Of a stretch of DNA of 64,000 bases, positions 41,243 to 49,751 are shown piece by piece; positions within the stretch are counted from its first letter, which is position 1; each line of letters starts with the position of its first letter. The stretch is from JABFSM01 sp963762545. Lineage in GTDB: Bacteria; Gemmatimonadota; Gemmatimonadetes; Gemmatimonadales; GWC2-71-9. The notes under the pieces are model-generated. The model was given only the letters and a program-made list of their open reading frames with translations. It was not told the origin of the DNA and searched no databases. The position numbers were made by a program, and so were the translations under genes. The stretch spans positions 992,001-1,056,000 of the forward strand of contig CAVXLC010000001.1 of the NCBI GenBank assembly GCA_963762545.1. The letters are read 5' to 3'.

Positions 41243-41689
41243 CTACGGAGCCGCCACCAGGCGGGCGGTCAGGTTGATGATGGGAAGCGCGTGGCAGGGA
41301 TCGTGGCGGTCGGCGGCCAGGACCAGACCGGTTCGGGTCCAGGCCCGGTACCCCGGACGCTCCACCCGAACCGAGTATCGTCCTTCCCCGAAGTAGAGTC
41401 TCGTGATGGGATCCTGCCCCGACACGAGCACCAGCAGCGAATCGGTGGCGCTCTGCGATGGTGACGCGAACGGGAAGGTCGCGTGGGTCGTTTCCTCCGT
41501 CGCGGTGGCCGCCGAGCCCAGCGCGAGCGGGGTGCCCGAAATCGAATCGGTGACGACCATCCAGAATCCCCCCGGGGCGACATCCGCCACGCACCCCATG
41601 GGATCGAGCAGGCCGCAGCCGGTGCTGATCAAGGCGCCGAGCAGTACCAGGGCTGAAGCGCGGAGGGAGCAGAACGGGGGGAATCGCAC
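41243..41689 (-). CDS. lipoprotein with carboxypeptidase-regulatory-like domain
   Basis: A 148-residue lipoprotein (LISTGC lipobox). The mature region looks like a small beta-sandwich: GGFWMVVTDSISGTPLALG near the start and the YSVRVERPGYRAWTR motif, which recalls the carboxypeptidase-regulatory (CarboxypepD_reg) fold used in secreted proteins. Cys 34 region and the C-terminal HDPCHALP add a possible disulfide. The function is unknown. Confidence 0.72.
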   Translation of the reverse strand: MRFPPFCSLRASALVLLGALISTGCGLLDPMGCVADVAPGGFWMVVTDSISGTPLALGSAATATEETTHATFPFASPSQSATDSLLVLVSGQDPITRLYFGEGRYSVRVERPGYRAWTRTGLVLAADRHDPCHALPIINLTARLVAAP

Positions 41690-41743
41690 GGTGCCGCCGG
41701 GCCAAGGGGATCGGTGGCAAGCTAACGATCCAATTTGGGAATG

Positions 41744-43447
41744 TCAGGCCGAGGGAAACCACACCGAAATGGTCGTACCCCGGCCCAGGTCGCTCTCCGC
41801 CGCCACCCTTCCCCCATGCGCCTCGACCAGGTGCTTCACGATCGCCAGGCCGAGGCCGGTGCCGCCTTCCGCCCGGGCCCGCGAAGGGTCGGCCCGGTAG
41901 AACCGCTCGAAGATCCGGGGCAGGTGATCGGTGCCGATGCCGCTTCCGGTATCGCTCACGCTGATCCGCACGCCGCCGTTCTCGGGTTCGGCGGTCGCGG
42001 TGATCCGGCCATCGTTCCCGGTGTAACGCCGCGCGTTGTCGTAGAGATTCGAGAGGACTTGTCTCAGGGCCTCCGGGTCCACGAACAGCGCCTCCGCGCC
42101 CGGCTTGATCTCCACGCGGAACCCGGGAACCCCTCGGGCGGGCACCTCGAGCGAGGCCCAGGCGTCCCGGAGCGCCGCGTCCGCCCCCACCGCCCGGGGG
42201 CTCGGGCGCCAGCTCCCTGACTCGATGCGCGACAGATCGAGCTGGTCGTCTACCAGGCGCTGCATCCGCCGCGCGTTCGCCAGGATCGTCTCCAGGAACT
42301 TGCGGGAGACGCCGTCGCCGGTCTGGTCGGCCAGCAGGGTTTCCGCGTACCCCGAGATCGAGGTGAGCGGCGTCTTGAGCTCGTGCGAGACGTTGGCCAC
42401 GAAGTCGCGGCGGATCGTCTCCAGCCGCCGGAGGTCGGTCAGGTCGTGCAGCACGATCACCGCGCCCCCCTCCGGCAGGGGCCGCGCGCTCAGGAGGCAG
42501 GTTCGCTCGTCGAGCTGAACCTCCCGGTCCGCCACCGCCTGGCCCGAGAGTGTCGCCCCCACCGCTTCGCGCGCCGCCTTGTCGTGGAACAGGAGCTGGA
42601 GCGGCGGCAGCGACTGGGCGTCGCCATAGTTCAGCAGCCGCCGCGCCGCGGGATTGGCGGTCAGCACCCGGCCTCGCGGATCACACGAGATCACTCCCTC
42701 CACCATCGCGTTGACCATGGCCTCGGTCTCGGCCTGCCTGCGCCGGAGCTGGTCGAACCGCGCGTCGAGCTCCTCGTGCATGCCGCGGAGCGCGCCGACC
42801 ATCGCGTCCATGTCGGGGATGCCGGAGCGGGGAAACCGCGGGGTCCCGCCCGCGGCGATGGTCCGCGCCGCCTGGGCGGTCTCGGTGAGCGGGCGGGTGA
42901 TCGAGCGGCCCGCGAGATACGCGAGCCCGATGCCCAGCAGCAGCGCGAGCAGCGCGGCCACCAGGACCGACCGCTGCGACCGTTCGACCACCAGGTCCAC
43001 CTGGTCGAGCGGCATCGCGACCCGGAGCACCCCGGGCCCGCCGGCCACCGCCACGTACATCAGGTCGTGGTTGACCGTCGCGCTGCGCCGCTTGGCCTGC
43101 CCGACGCCGCCGGCCAGCGCGGCCATCACCTCGGGCCGGGTCGAGTGGTTCTCCACCCGGGGCAGCTCGGCGGGCGGCACGTCGGTATCGGCGCGGACCC
43201 GGCCGCTCCGGTCGATCAGCGACACCCGGACCCCGCCGGCCGCCCCGAACCGCTCCACGAAGCCGGCCCACTCCAGGGAGTCCGCCGGGAGGGCTTCGCG
43301 GAGCAGGCCGGCCTGTCGCTCCAGGCCGGCCCGGACGTCGCGCTCCAGGTCCGCGCGCAGCCATCGCTCCGCCGCCACCACCAGGACCAGCACCGTCACC
43401 AGCAGCACCAGGACCGTGCCGGCCACCAGCCGCCGTGCGAACGTCAC
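41744..43447 (-). CDS. PhoR-type sensor histidine kinase
   Basis: A 567-residue membrane sensor kinase. Two membrane helices (LVAGTVLVLLVTVLVLVVAAE near the N-terminus; VLVAALLALLLGIGLAYLAG near 155) flank a periplasmic region; then HAMP (SITRPLTETAQA), PAS, and the HisKA site NVSHELKTPLTSI with phospho-acceptor His. ATP-binding boxes NLYDNARR, DTGSGIG and GGTGLGLAIVKH are intact. The GTG start at 43447 overlaps the stop of the regulator gene (GTGA), so they are coupled. Confidence 0.93.
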   Translation of the reverse strand: MTFARRLVAGTVLVLLVTVLVLVVAAERWLRADLERDVRAGLERQAGLLREALPADSLEWAGFVERFGAAGGVRVSLIDRSGRVRADTDVPPAELPRVENHSTRPEVMAALAGGVGQAKRRSATVNHDLMYVAVAGGPGVLRVAMPLDQVDLVVERSQRSVLVAALLALLLGIGLAYLAGRSITRPLTETAQAARTIAAGGTPRFPRSGIPDMDAMVGALRGMHEELDARFDQLRRRQAETEAMVNAMVEGVISCDPRGRVLTANPAARRLLNYGDAQSLPPLQLLFHDKAAREAVGATLSGQAVADREVQLDERTCLLSARPLPEGGAVIVLHDLTDLRRLETIRRDFVANVSHELKTPLTSISGYAETLLADQTGDGVSRKFLETILANARRMQRLVDDQLDLSRIESGSWRPSPRAVGADAALRDAWASLEVPARGVPGFRVEIKPGAEALFVDPEALRQVLSNLYDNARRYTGNDGRITATAEPENGGVRISVSDTGSGIGTDHLPRIFERFYRADPSRARAEGGTGLGLAIVKHLVEAHGGRVAAESDLGRGTTISVWFPSA

Positions 43448-44136
43448 TTGCCGGCGCTCCGGAACCGGTAGCCGAACCCGCGGATGGTCTCGATCATCTC
43501 GCCCACCTCGCCCAGCTTGCTCCGCAGGCGCTGGACGTGCATGTCCACCGTGCGGGTCTGAATGTCGGGCTGCGCCTCCCATACCGTCTCGAGCAGCTGG
43601 GGCCGCGTCTGCACCCGGCCGCGCCGCTCGACCAGGGTCAGCAGCAGCTTGAATTCGGTGGCGGTGAGCGGAACCTCCTTGCCGTGGAGGGTGACCCGGT
43701 GGGCGGCGCGGTCGATGGTGAGCGGTCCCTCCACCAGCGCGGACCCGGCCGACACCGCCGGCGCCGCCAGCCGGCGGAGCAGCGCGGCCACCCGGAGCGT
43801 GAGCTCCTGCGGCGAGAACGGCTTGGTCAGATAGTCGTCCGCGCCGAGGGTGAGTCCCTTGACGCGGTCCACCTCCTCGCGCCGGGCGGTCAGCAGGATG
43901 ACCCCCACGTCGGCGGTTTCCGGGCGCTGCCGGAGCTCGCGCAGCACCTCGTATCCGGACACCCCCGGCAGCATGAGGTCCAGGACCACGATATCCGGCC
44001 GCTCTTCGCGCGCGGCCTTGAGCGCGTCCTGCCCGTTCGTCGCGGTGGAGACCCGGTACCCGACCCGCGCCAGATGGTAGGCCACCAGCGCGGTGATGTC
44101 CGGCTCGTCGTCGACCACGAGGATGCGATGGGTCAT
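43444..44136 (-). CDS. PhoB-type response regulator
   Basis: A 230-residue OmpR/PhoB-family regulator: receiver with acidic pocket VVDDEP, phosphorylatable Asp in VVLDLMLPG and Lys in DDYLTKPF, followed by a winged-helix DNA-binding domain (LTATEFKLLLTLVER, TRTVDMHVQRLRSKLGE). The ATG at 44136 overlaps the stop of the ArsR gene. Its partner sensor kinase is directly downstream. It probably controls phosphate uptake genes, but no such genes are in the window. Confidence 0.95.
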   Translation of the reverse strand: MTHRILVVDDEPDITALVAYHLARVGYRVSTATNGQDALKAAREERPDIVVLDLMLPGVSGYEVLRELRQRPETADVGVILLTARREEVDRVKGLTLGADDYLTKPFSPQELTLRVAALLRRLAAPAVSAGSALVEGPLTIDRAAHRVTLHGKEVPLTATEFKLLLTLVERRGRVQTRPQLLETVWEAQPDIQTRTVDMHVQRLRSKLGEVGEMIETIRGFGYRFRSAGK

Positions 44137-44537
44137 GCGCGCTCCTCTCCCGTATCGGCGCCAGACGGGCCGGTGCGGCCTCCCGGAGCGGGCATCCGTC
44201 CCCGTCCGTGCGCCCGGCTGCGATCGAGGGCCCGATGCCGCTCCAGCCGCATCGTCTCGTCGTGACCCAGCGCGTCGAGGATCGCCTGGAGCAGGCGGCC
44301 ATGGGGACCGGCCTCGTGCCGCAGCCGGTACAGCACGAACTGGGCGATGGGCGTGTCCCGTACCACCCGCGACTTCTTGAGCACCGTGAGGTGGCGGGAT
44401 ACCGTCGGCTGGGGCAGGTCCAGCACCGTCTGGAGGTCCGACACGAAGAGCGGCGCGGCCGCCAGGCAGTTCACGATCCGCAATCGGGTCGGCTCGGCGA
44501 GGGTGAGCAGCAGCTCGGTGGGCGGCAGCGGGGTCAT
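44133..44537 (-). CDS. ArsR-family regulator at the head of the PhoBR operon
   Basis: A 134-residue winged-helix protein: LTLAEPTRLRIVNCLAAAPLFVSDLQTVLDLPQPTVSRHLTVLKKSRVV. The N-terminus MTPLPPTELLL at 44537 fits the family. The C-terminal about 45 residues (ERHRALDRSRAHGRGRMPAPG) are basic and unusual. It overlaps the PhoB gene by 4 bp, so ArsR-PhoB-PhoR are one operon. Such linkage is uncommon, and the ArsR ligand is unknown. Confidence 0.9.
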   Translation of the reverse strand: MTPLPPTELLLTLAEPTRLRIVNCLAAAPLFVSDLQTVLDLPQPTVSRHLTVLKKSRVVRDTPIAQFVLYRLRHEAGPHGRLLQAILDALGHDETMRLERHRALDRSRAHGRGRMPAPGGRTGPSGADTGEERA

Positions 44538-44577
44538 ATGCGGCAATACATATATACGCGAAGGCGAATAAGCGCAA
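44538..44577 (-). promoter_or_regulatory. AT-rich promoter region of the ArsR-PhoBR operon
   Basis: On the minus strand TTGCGC (44577-44572) is followed at about 15-17 bp by TATATATG (44556-44549). This 40-bp stretch is unusually AT-rich for the region and holds a CATATA/TATATG inverted element, where the ArsR protein could bind. Confidence 0.4.
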
Positions 44578-44660
44578 GGCGGTCCCCGCCGGCGTGATTG
44601 CGCTTCGTCCTGGGCCCAGGGATTATTGGCGATGCTTCTCTCCGCAGTTCTCGTGGCTCC

Positions 44661-44906
44661 ATGAGCGGCCCGGTTCCGGTCTTCGTCAACGGCCAGCGCA
44701 TCCTGATCGCGGCGGGGCAGCCGGCCGCCGCGGCGGTGGCCCTCCACGACGAAGCGCTGGCACGACAGCTCGCGTCGGGGGCGGCCTATGTCACCGACGG
44801 GCGCGGGATCCGGATGGCGCCCGACGCGCCGCTCGGTGCCGGCGCAATCCTCCGGGTGATCGTGAGCGCGCGGCGCGCGCAGGGCGAGGGTGATGCTCAC
44901 TCGTGA
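44661..44906 (+). CDS. small protein, possible beta-grasp fold
   Basis: An 81-residue protein. ATG at 44661 begins MSGPVPVFVNGQRILIAAG; the body has YVTDGRGIRMAPDAPLGAGAILRVIVSAR. The NGQR-ILIAAGQ start and the AGAILRVI end recall ThiS/MoaD-like beta-grasp sulfur carriers but there is no terminal Gly-Gly. It overlaps the following adenosine deaminase gene by 14 bp, so it belongs to the purine operon. The function is unknown. Confidence 0.7.
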   Translation: MSGPVPVFVNGQRILIAAGQPAAAAVALHDEALARQLASGAAYVTDGRGIRMAPDAPLGAGAILRVIVSARRAQGEGDAHS

Positions 44907-45915
44907 GCTGATCGGCCGGATGCCGAAGGCCGAGCTGCACGTGCACCTCGACGGCTCGCTCCGGCCCGCCACGATGATCGAGCTGGCGAAGGACGCCGGG
45001 GTCGAGCTCCCCAGCTCCGATCCCGAGACCCTCCGCCGCCACATGCTGGTGAGCGACGCGAAGAGCCTGGCGGATTATCTCAAGCGCTTCGACATCACCG
45101 TCTCGCTGCTCCAGACCGCGGAGGCGATCGAGCGGGTGGCCTGGGAGATGGTGGAGGACGGCGCCCGGGACAACTTGCGCTACCTGGAGGTGCGCTACTG
45201 TCCCCATCTCTCCACCCATGGCGGGCTCTCGATGGAGGAGGTGGTCGCGGCCCAGCACCGCGGCTTCCTCCGGGGGGAGCGCGAGTTCGGCGTCACGACC
45301 CGCATCATCAACTGCTCGCTCCGCCACTACCCGCCGGACCGCTCCATCGAGATCGCGGAGCTGTCGGTCCGCTCCAGGGCCCTGGGTGTGGTGGCCTTCG
45401 ACCTGGCCGGCGGCGAGGCGGGCTTTCCGCCCGGTGTGCACGCCGCCGCCTTCGACGTGGCCCTCGCGGGCAACCTCGGCATCACGGTCCACGCGGGCGA
45501 GGCCTACGGCCCGGCGTCGGTGTCCGAAGCCATTCGCCGGTGCCACGCCATGCGGATCGGGCACGGCACCCGGCTGCGGGAGAATCCCGCGCTGCAGGAT
45601 TTCGTGCGCGATCGCCGGATCCTGATCGAGAGCAACATCACCAGCAACCTGCAGACCCGGGTGGTCGGGAAGGCGGAGGAGCATCCGGTGCGGGGCTATT
45701 TCGACGCCGGCCTCGCCGTCACCCTCTGTACCGACAGCTGGTTGATGAGCGGGGTGAGTCTGACCGACGAGTACTGGCTGGCCCACCGCAGTCTCGGCTT
45801 CACCCGAGAGGAGATCCATCGGATGATCCTCCACGCCTTTGACGGAGCCTTCCTCCCCTGGCCCGAGCGGCAGGCGCTGGTCGCCCGGGTGCGTGAAGAG
45901 CTGGAGGCCCTGTGA
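44893..45915 (+). CDS. add: adenosine deaminase
   Basis: A 340-residue adenosine deaminase converting adenosine to inosine. The Zn site is visible: HVHLDG near the N-terminus, HAGEAYGP (general acid region HAGE), HGTRL and the late TLCTDSW (Asp). Family length and order are normal. It starts at ATG 44893 (or GTG 44890). Followed by the nucleoside transporter with a GTGA overlap. Confidence 0.95.
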   Translation: MLTRELIGRMPKAELHVHLDGSLRPATMIELAKDAGVELPSSDPETLRRHMLVSDAKSLADYLKRFDITVSLLQTAEAIERVAWEMVEDGARDNLRYLEVRYCPHLSTHGGLSMEEVVAAQHRGFLRGEREFGVTTRIINCSLRHYPPDRSIEIAELSVRSRALGVVAFDLAGGEAGFPPGVHAAAFDVALAGNLGITVHAGEAYGPASVSEAIRRCHAMRIGHGTRLRENPALQDFVRDRRILIESNITSNLQTRVVGKAEEHPVRGYFDAGLAVTLCTDSWLMSGVSLTDEYWLAHRSLGFTREEIHRMILHAFDGAFLPWPERQALVARVREELEAL

Positions 45916-47342
45916 GCGCCTTCCTCCTGGCCCGCCGCTGGGTGCTCGCGGTGGGACTCCTGATGGTGGGCATCGGCGCCGCCTGGTTCATCCCCGGCGC
46001 TACCGGCCGCGGGATCGGCCGCCTCGCCGCCCAGCAGCGGACGACGCAGGATACCGCCGCCGCCACTGTCAGCGCCGCGCCCGTGGCCCCGGTGCCCGCG
46101 CCGCCGCCGCCCCCCACGCCGATCACCACCCGGCTGGTCGGACTGATCGGCATGGCGCTGATCATCGCCATCGGCTACGCGATGTCCAACAACCGCAAGG
46201 CGATTCGGTGGCAGACCGTGGCGTGGGGGCTCTCGCTGCAGATCCTCTTCGCGATCTTCGTGCTCCGGGTTCCCTTCGGACGGGAGCTGTTTCGCGCCCT
46301 GGGGGCCTTCGTCACCTCCGTGCTGCACTTCTCCTATGTCGGCTCCGCCTTCGTCTTCGGCGAGCTCGGCAAGCCCGATTCGAGCCTCGGCGTCATCTTC
46401 GCCTTCCAGATTCTCCCCGCCATCATCTTCGTCTCGGCGCTGTTCGCGATCATGTACTACCTGGGCGTGATGCAGCTCGTGGTCCGCGCCTTCGCGGTGG
46501 TGATGAGCAGGATCATGCGGGCGAGCGGTGCCGAGAGCCTGGATGTCGCCGCCTCGATCTTCATGGGGCAGACCGAAGCGCCGCTCACCATCCGGCCGTT
46601 CCTGCCCAAGATGACCATGTCGGAGCTGATGACGGTCATGACCGCCGGCATGGCGCACATTTCCGGCTCGATCATGGCGGCGTACATCGCCTTCGGCATC
46701 GAGGCCCGCCATCTGCTCACCGCGGTGATCATGACCGCGCCGGGCACCATCATGATGTCGAAGATGTTCGAGCCGGAGACCGGCACCCCGGAAACCTACG
46801 GCAATGTCCAGCTCGACATCCCCAAGACCGACGTGAACCTGGTGGACGCGGCGGCCCGCGGCACCGGCGAAGGCCTCCACCTGATGCTCAACGTCATCGC
46901 CATGCTGGTGTCGTTCATCGCTCTGGTGGCTCTCACCAACGGGGCCATGGGCTGGATTCACTCCCAGGCGTCGTTCTTCCCGGAGAATCTCCAGACCGTC
47001 CTCTCGTGGGTCGGCCGGCCCATCGCGTGGGCGATGGGCGTGCCGTGGAAGGACAGCGGCGTGATCGGCAGCCTGCTGGGTACCCGCACCGTCCTGAACG
47101 AGTTCGTGGCCTTCTCCCAGCTCGGGCCCCTCAAGGCCACCCTCGACCCGCGCTCGTTCACCATCGCCTCGTTCGCGCTGGCCGGCTTTGCCAATCTGAG
47201 CTCGGTGGGCATCCAGATCGGCGGCATCGGGGCGCTGGCCCCGACCCGGAAGAGCGACCTGGCCAAGCTGGGCTTCCGCGCCATGCTGGCCGGCACGCTG
47301 GCCAACTTCATGTCGGCGACCATCGCGGGGATCCTGCTATGA
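45912..47342 (+). CDS. concentrative nucleoside transporter (NupC family)
   Basis: A 476-residue CNT-family proton/sodium-coupled nucleoside transporter with about ten membrane segments (FIFVSALFAIMYYLGVMQLVV region, GMAHISGSIMAAY, FANLSSVGIQIGGIGALAP). The N-terminal extra helix plus an Ala/Pro-rich linker precede the core. It starts with GTG 45912, overlapping the add stop (GTGA), and its stop overlaps the next gene (ATGA). Together the three genes import and break down purine nucleosides. Confidence 0.93.
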   Translation: MSAFLLARRWVLAVGLLMVGIGAAWFIPGATGRGIGRLAAQQRTTQDTAAATVSAAPVAPVPAPPPPPTPITTRLVGLIGMALIIAIGYAMSNNRKAIRWQTVAWGLSLQILFAIFVLRVPFGRELFRALGAFVTSVLHFSYVGSAFVFGELGKPDSSLGVIFAFQILPAIIFVSALFAIMYYLGVMQLVVRAFAVVMSRIMRASGAESLDVAASIFMGQTEAPLTIRPFLPKMTMSELMTVMTAGMAHISGSIMAAYIAFGIEARHLLTAVIMTAPGTIMMSKMFEPETGTPETYGNVQLDIPKTDVNLVDAAARGTGEGLHLMLNVIAMLVSFIALVALTNGAMGWIHSQASFFPENLQTVLSWVGRPIAWAMGVPWKDSGVIGSLLGTRTVLNEFVAFSQLGPLKATLDPRSFTIASFALAGFANLSSVGIQIGGIGALAPTRKSDLAKLGFRAMLAGTLANFMSATIAGILL

Positions 47343-48202
47343 AGACAGACGTCTCCGCCGCGCGCGATGCCGTCGTGGCGCGCCTCGGCAGCAGAGAGCC
47401 GACCATCGCGATCGTGCTGGGGTCCGGTCTGGGCGGCCTGGCCGACCTGATCGGCAATCCGGTCCGGATTCCCTACGGGGACATTCCGGGGTTTCACCTG
47501 CCCCGGGTGGAGGGCCACAAGGGCGAGCTGGTGATCGGCCGGCTGGGCGGGAAGACGGTCCTCGCGCAGAGCGGACGCTTCCATCTGTATGAGGGGTACA
47601 GCGCGGAGGAAAACGTCCTGCCGGTCCGGGTCTTCGGCGCGCTGGGCATCCGGACCCTCATCGTGACCAACGCCGCCGGCGGGGTGCGCCGGACCTACAC
47701 CGCCGGCACCCTGATGCTGATCTCGGACCATCTGAACCTGAGCGGCATGAACCCGCTGGTGGGTCCGGAGCGCGCGGGAGACCAGCGCTTTCCCGACATG
47801 ACCGACGCCTACGATCCGGTCTATCGGGAGCTGGCGCGGGCCCAGGCGCTCAAGCTGGGCATCCGGCTGGAGGAAGGGGTGTACGCCAGCCTGCTGGGGC
47901 CCAGCTACGAGACCCCGTCGGAGGTCCGGATGCTGGAACGGCTCGGCGCCGACGCCGTCGGCATGAGCACGGCCGCCGAGGTCATCGCGGCGCGGGCCCA
48001 GGGCATCCGCTGTCTCGGGTTTTCACTGGTCACCAATCCCGGCGCCGGCATCAGCCATGGGCCGCTCTCTCATGCCGACGTGATGGAGACGGCGGGCCGG
48101 GCGGGCAAGGAGCTGGCGCGGCTGATCGAAGGCGTGGTGTCGGAAATGCGGGGTGAGCAGGGAGTCCGGGGATCCGCGGACAAGGGGTTCATGCTGTCCT
48201 GA
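47339..48202 (+). CDS. purine nucleoside phosphorylase
   Basis: A 287-residue PNP (PNP/MTAP family) cleaving inosine/guanosine to base and ribose-1-phosphate. Family motifs: VLGSGLGGL, SGRFHLYEGY, TNAAGGVRRTY, GVYASLLGPSYETPSE and MSTAAEVIAA. The ATG at 47339 overlaps the transporter stop. Downstream there is a short hairpin CCTGATCCTTTCAGG (48198-48212) in the gap to thiD. Confidence 0.95.
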   Translation: MKTDVSAARDAVVARLGSREPTIAIVLGSGLGGLADLIGNPVRIPYGDIPGFHLPRVEGHKGELVIGRLGGKTVLAQSGRFHLYEGYSAEENVLPVRVFGALGIRTLIVTNAAGGVRRTYTAGTLMLISDHLNLSGMNPLVGPERAGDQRFPDMTDAYDPVYRELARAQALKLGIRLEEGVYASLLGPSYETPSEVRMLERLGADAVGMSTAAEVIAARAQGIRCLGFSLVTNPGAGISHGPLSHADVMETAGRAGKELARLIEGVVSEMRGEQGVRGSADKGFMLS

Positions 48203-48207
48203 TCCTT

Positions 48208-48984
48208 TCAGGCCGAATGGTCGACCGGGCCGTTCCCCCCGCCGAGGCCCGGAGCGGCGGCGATCGCGCGATGCAGGTAGTCCAGCGCGTCGCTCACCGC
48301 GACGTCCAACGGGCGGCCCAGGGCCAAGCCTGCGGTGATCGCGGCCGACAGGGTGCACCCGGTGCCATGGGTGGACGTGGTCGCGATGCGCTGGTGGCGG
48401 AAGTGTCGGACACCGTCGCGGGTCACCAGCACATCCACAAGCTCTTCCCCGGGCAGATGGCCGCCCTTGACCAGGGCGGCGCCGGCTCCCAGCTCGAGCA
48501 GCACGTGACCGGCTCGTTCCATGCCCGCCGGATCGTTCACTGGTCGGCCCGTGAGAATGGCCGCTTCGTCGAGGTTCGGGGTGACGAGTGTAGCGAGTGG
48601 CACGAGCCGTTGTAACACCGCGTGTTCGGCGTCGGGATCGAGCAGCCGGGCTCCCGAGGTGGCCACCATCACCGGATCGAGCACATAGGGGCCGAAGCGG
48701 TATCGCTCGATGGCGCCGGCCACCGCGCCGACCAGCGCTCCGGTGGCCAGCATCCCGGTCTTGAAGGCCGCGGGAGGCAGGTCGTCGGCCAGCGCATCGA
48801 GTTGCGCGAGGACGATATCCACCGGCACCGGATGCACGGCACGCACTTCGCGGGTATTCTGCGCGGTGACCGCCGTGACCACCGAGGTCCCGAAGACGCC
48901 GAAGCGCTGAAACGCCTTGAGATCCGCCTGGATTCCGGCGCCCCCGCCGGAATCGGACCCCGCGATCGTGAGGGCAATTCGCAT
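48208..48984 (-). CDS. thiD: hydroxymethylpyrimidine/phosphomethylpyrimidine kinase
   Basis: A 258-residue HMP(-P) kinase of thiamine synthesis: IAGSDSGGGAGIQADLKAF at the N-terminus, DPVMVATSGARLLD and the catalytic THGTGCTLSAAI near the end. It converges on the PNP gene and shares a 2-bp gap with the divergent methyltransferase. No other thiamine gene is near. Confidence 0.95.
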   Translation of the reverse strand: MRIALTIAGSDSGGGAGIQADLKAFQRFGVFGTSVVTAVTAQNTREVRAVHPVPVDIVLAQLDALADDLPPAAFKTGMLATGALVGAVAGAIERYRFGPYVLDPVMVATSGARLLDPDAEHAVLQRLVPLATLVTPNLDEAAILTGRPVNDPAGMERAGHVLLELGAGAALVKGGHLPGEELVDVLVTRDGVRHFRHQRIATTSTHGTGCTLSAAITAGLALGRPLDVAVSDALDYLHRAIAAAPGLGGGNGPVDHSA

Positions 48985-48986
48985 CG

Positions 48987-49751
48987 ATGAGTCACTCGCT
49001 GCACACGTTGGTGCGGGACCTGAAGCTGGCCCGGGGCCGGGAACGCCGCGGCCTCGCCCTGGCCGAAGGAGTGCGGCTGCTGGAAGAGGCGCTCGCCGCG
49101 GGCATCGAAATTCGCCACATTCTGGCCAGCCCGGCGCTGGAAGCTACCGCGCGCGGCGGGGCGCTCAAAGCCGCGCTCCTCAAGGCGGGGCACGAGGTCG
49201 TGCCGGTCACCGAGAAGGAGCTGGAGGAGCTGGCCGCCACCGAGCATCCCCAGGGTGTGCTCGCGGTGATCGTGCCGCCGGCCTGGGGCCTTGCCGACGT
49301 GCGGGTCGCCCCGCGGGCGCCGGTGCTGGTGCTCGACGCGGTGCAGGACCCCGGCAACGTCGGCACCATGGTCCGGTCCGCCTTTGCGCTCGGCGCCGCC
49401 GGGGTCCTGGCGCTGCCGGGCACCGCGGAGGTCACCAATCCCAAGACGCTGCGGGCCACCATGGGCGCGCTCTTCCGGCTGCCGTACGTGGCGGTGGATG
49501 AGCCGGGGCTCGAGTCCTGGGTCCGCGCCCGCGGGGTCCGCCTGCTGATCGCCGCGGCCGACGGCCTGCCGCCCGAGCGAAGCCGCGGGCAGGCCCTGGC
49601 TATCGTGGTCGGGAACGAGGGAGCCGGCACGCGGCCCTCGCTCGACGGCTGGGCGCACGGCCGGATCGGCGTTCCGCTGCGCTCCGGCGCGGAGTCCCTC
49701 AACGTGGGCATTGCCGCGGGCATTCTCCTGTACGAGGTGACGCGTGAGTGA
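48987..49751 (+). CDS. TrmH/SpoU-family RNA methyltransferase
   Basis: A 254-residue SPOUT-family methyltransferase. N-terminal RNA substrate-binding domain (LALAEGVRLLEEALAAG), then the trefoil-knot SAM motifs: DAVQDPGNVGTMVRSAFALG, VVGNEGAG and IGVPLRSGAESLNVGIAAGILLYE. RNA target (rRNA or tRNA 2'-O) unknown. It is followed by prepilin peptidase with an 8-bp overlap. Confidence 0.93.
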   Translation: MSHSLHTLVRDLKLARGRERRGLALAEGVRLLEEALAAGIEIRHILASPALEATARGGALKAALLKAGHEVVPVTEKELEELAATEHPQGVLAVIVPPAWGLADVRVAPRAPVLVLDAVQDPGNVGTMVRSAFALGAAGVLALPGTAEVTNPKTLRATMGALFRLPYVAVDEPGLESWVRARGVRLLIAAADGLPPERSRGQALAIVVGNEGAGTRPSLDGWAHGRIGVPLRSGAESLNVGIAAGILLYEVTRE

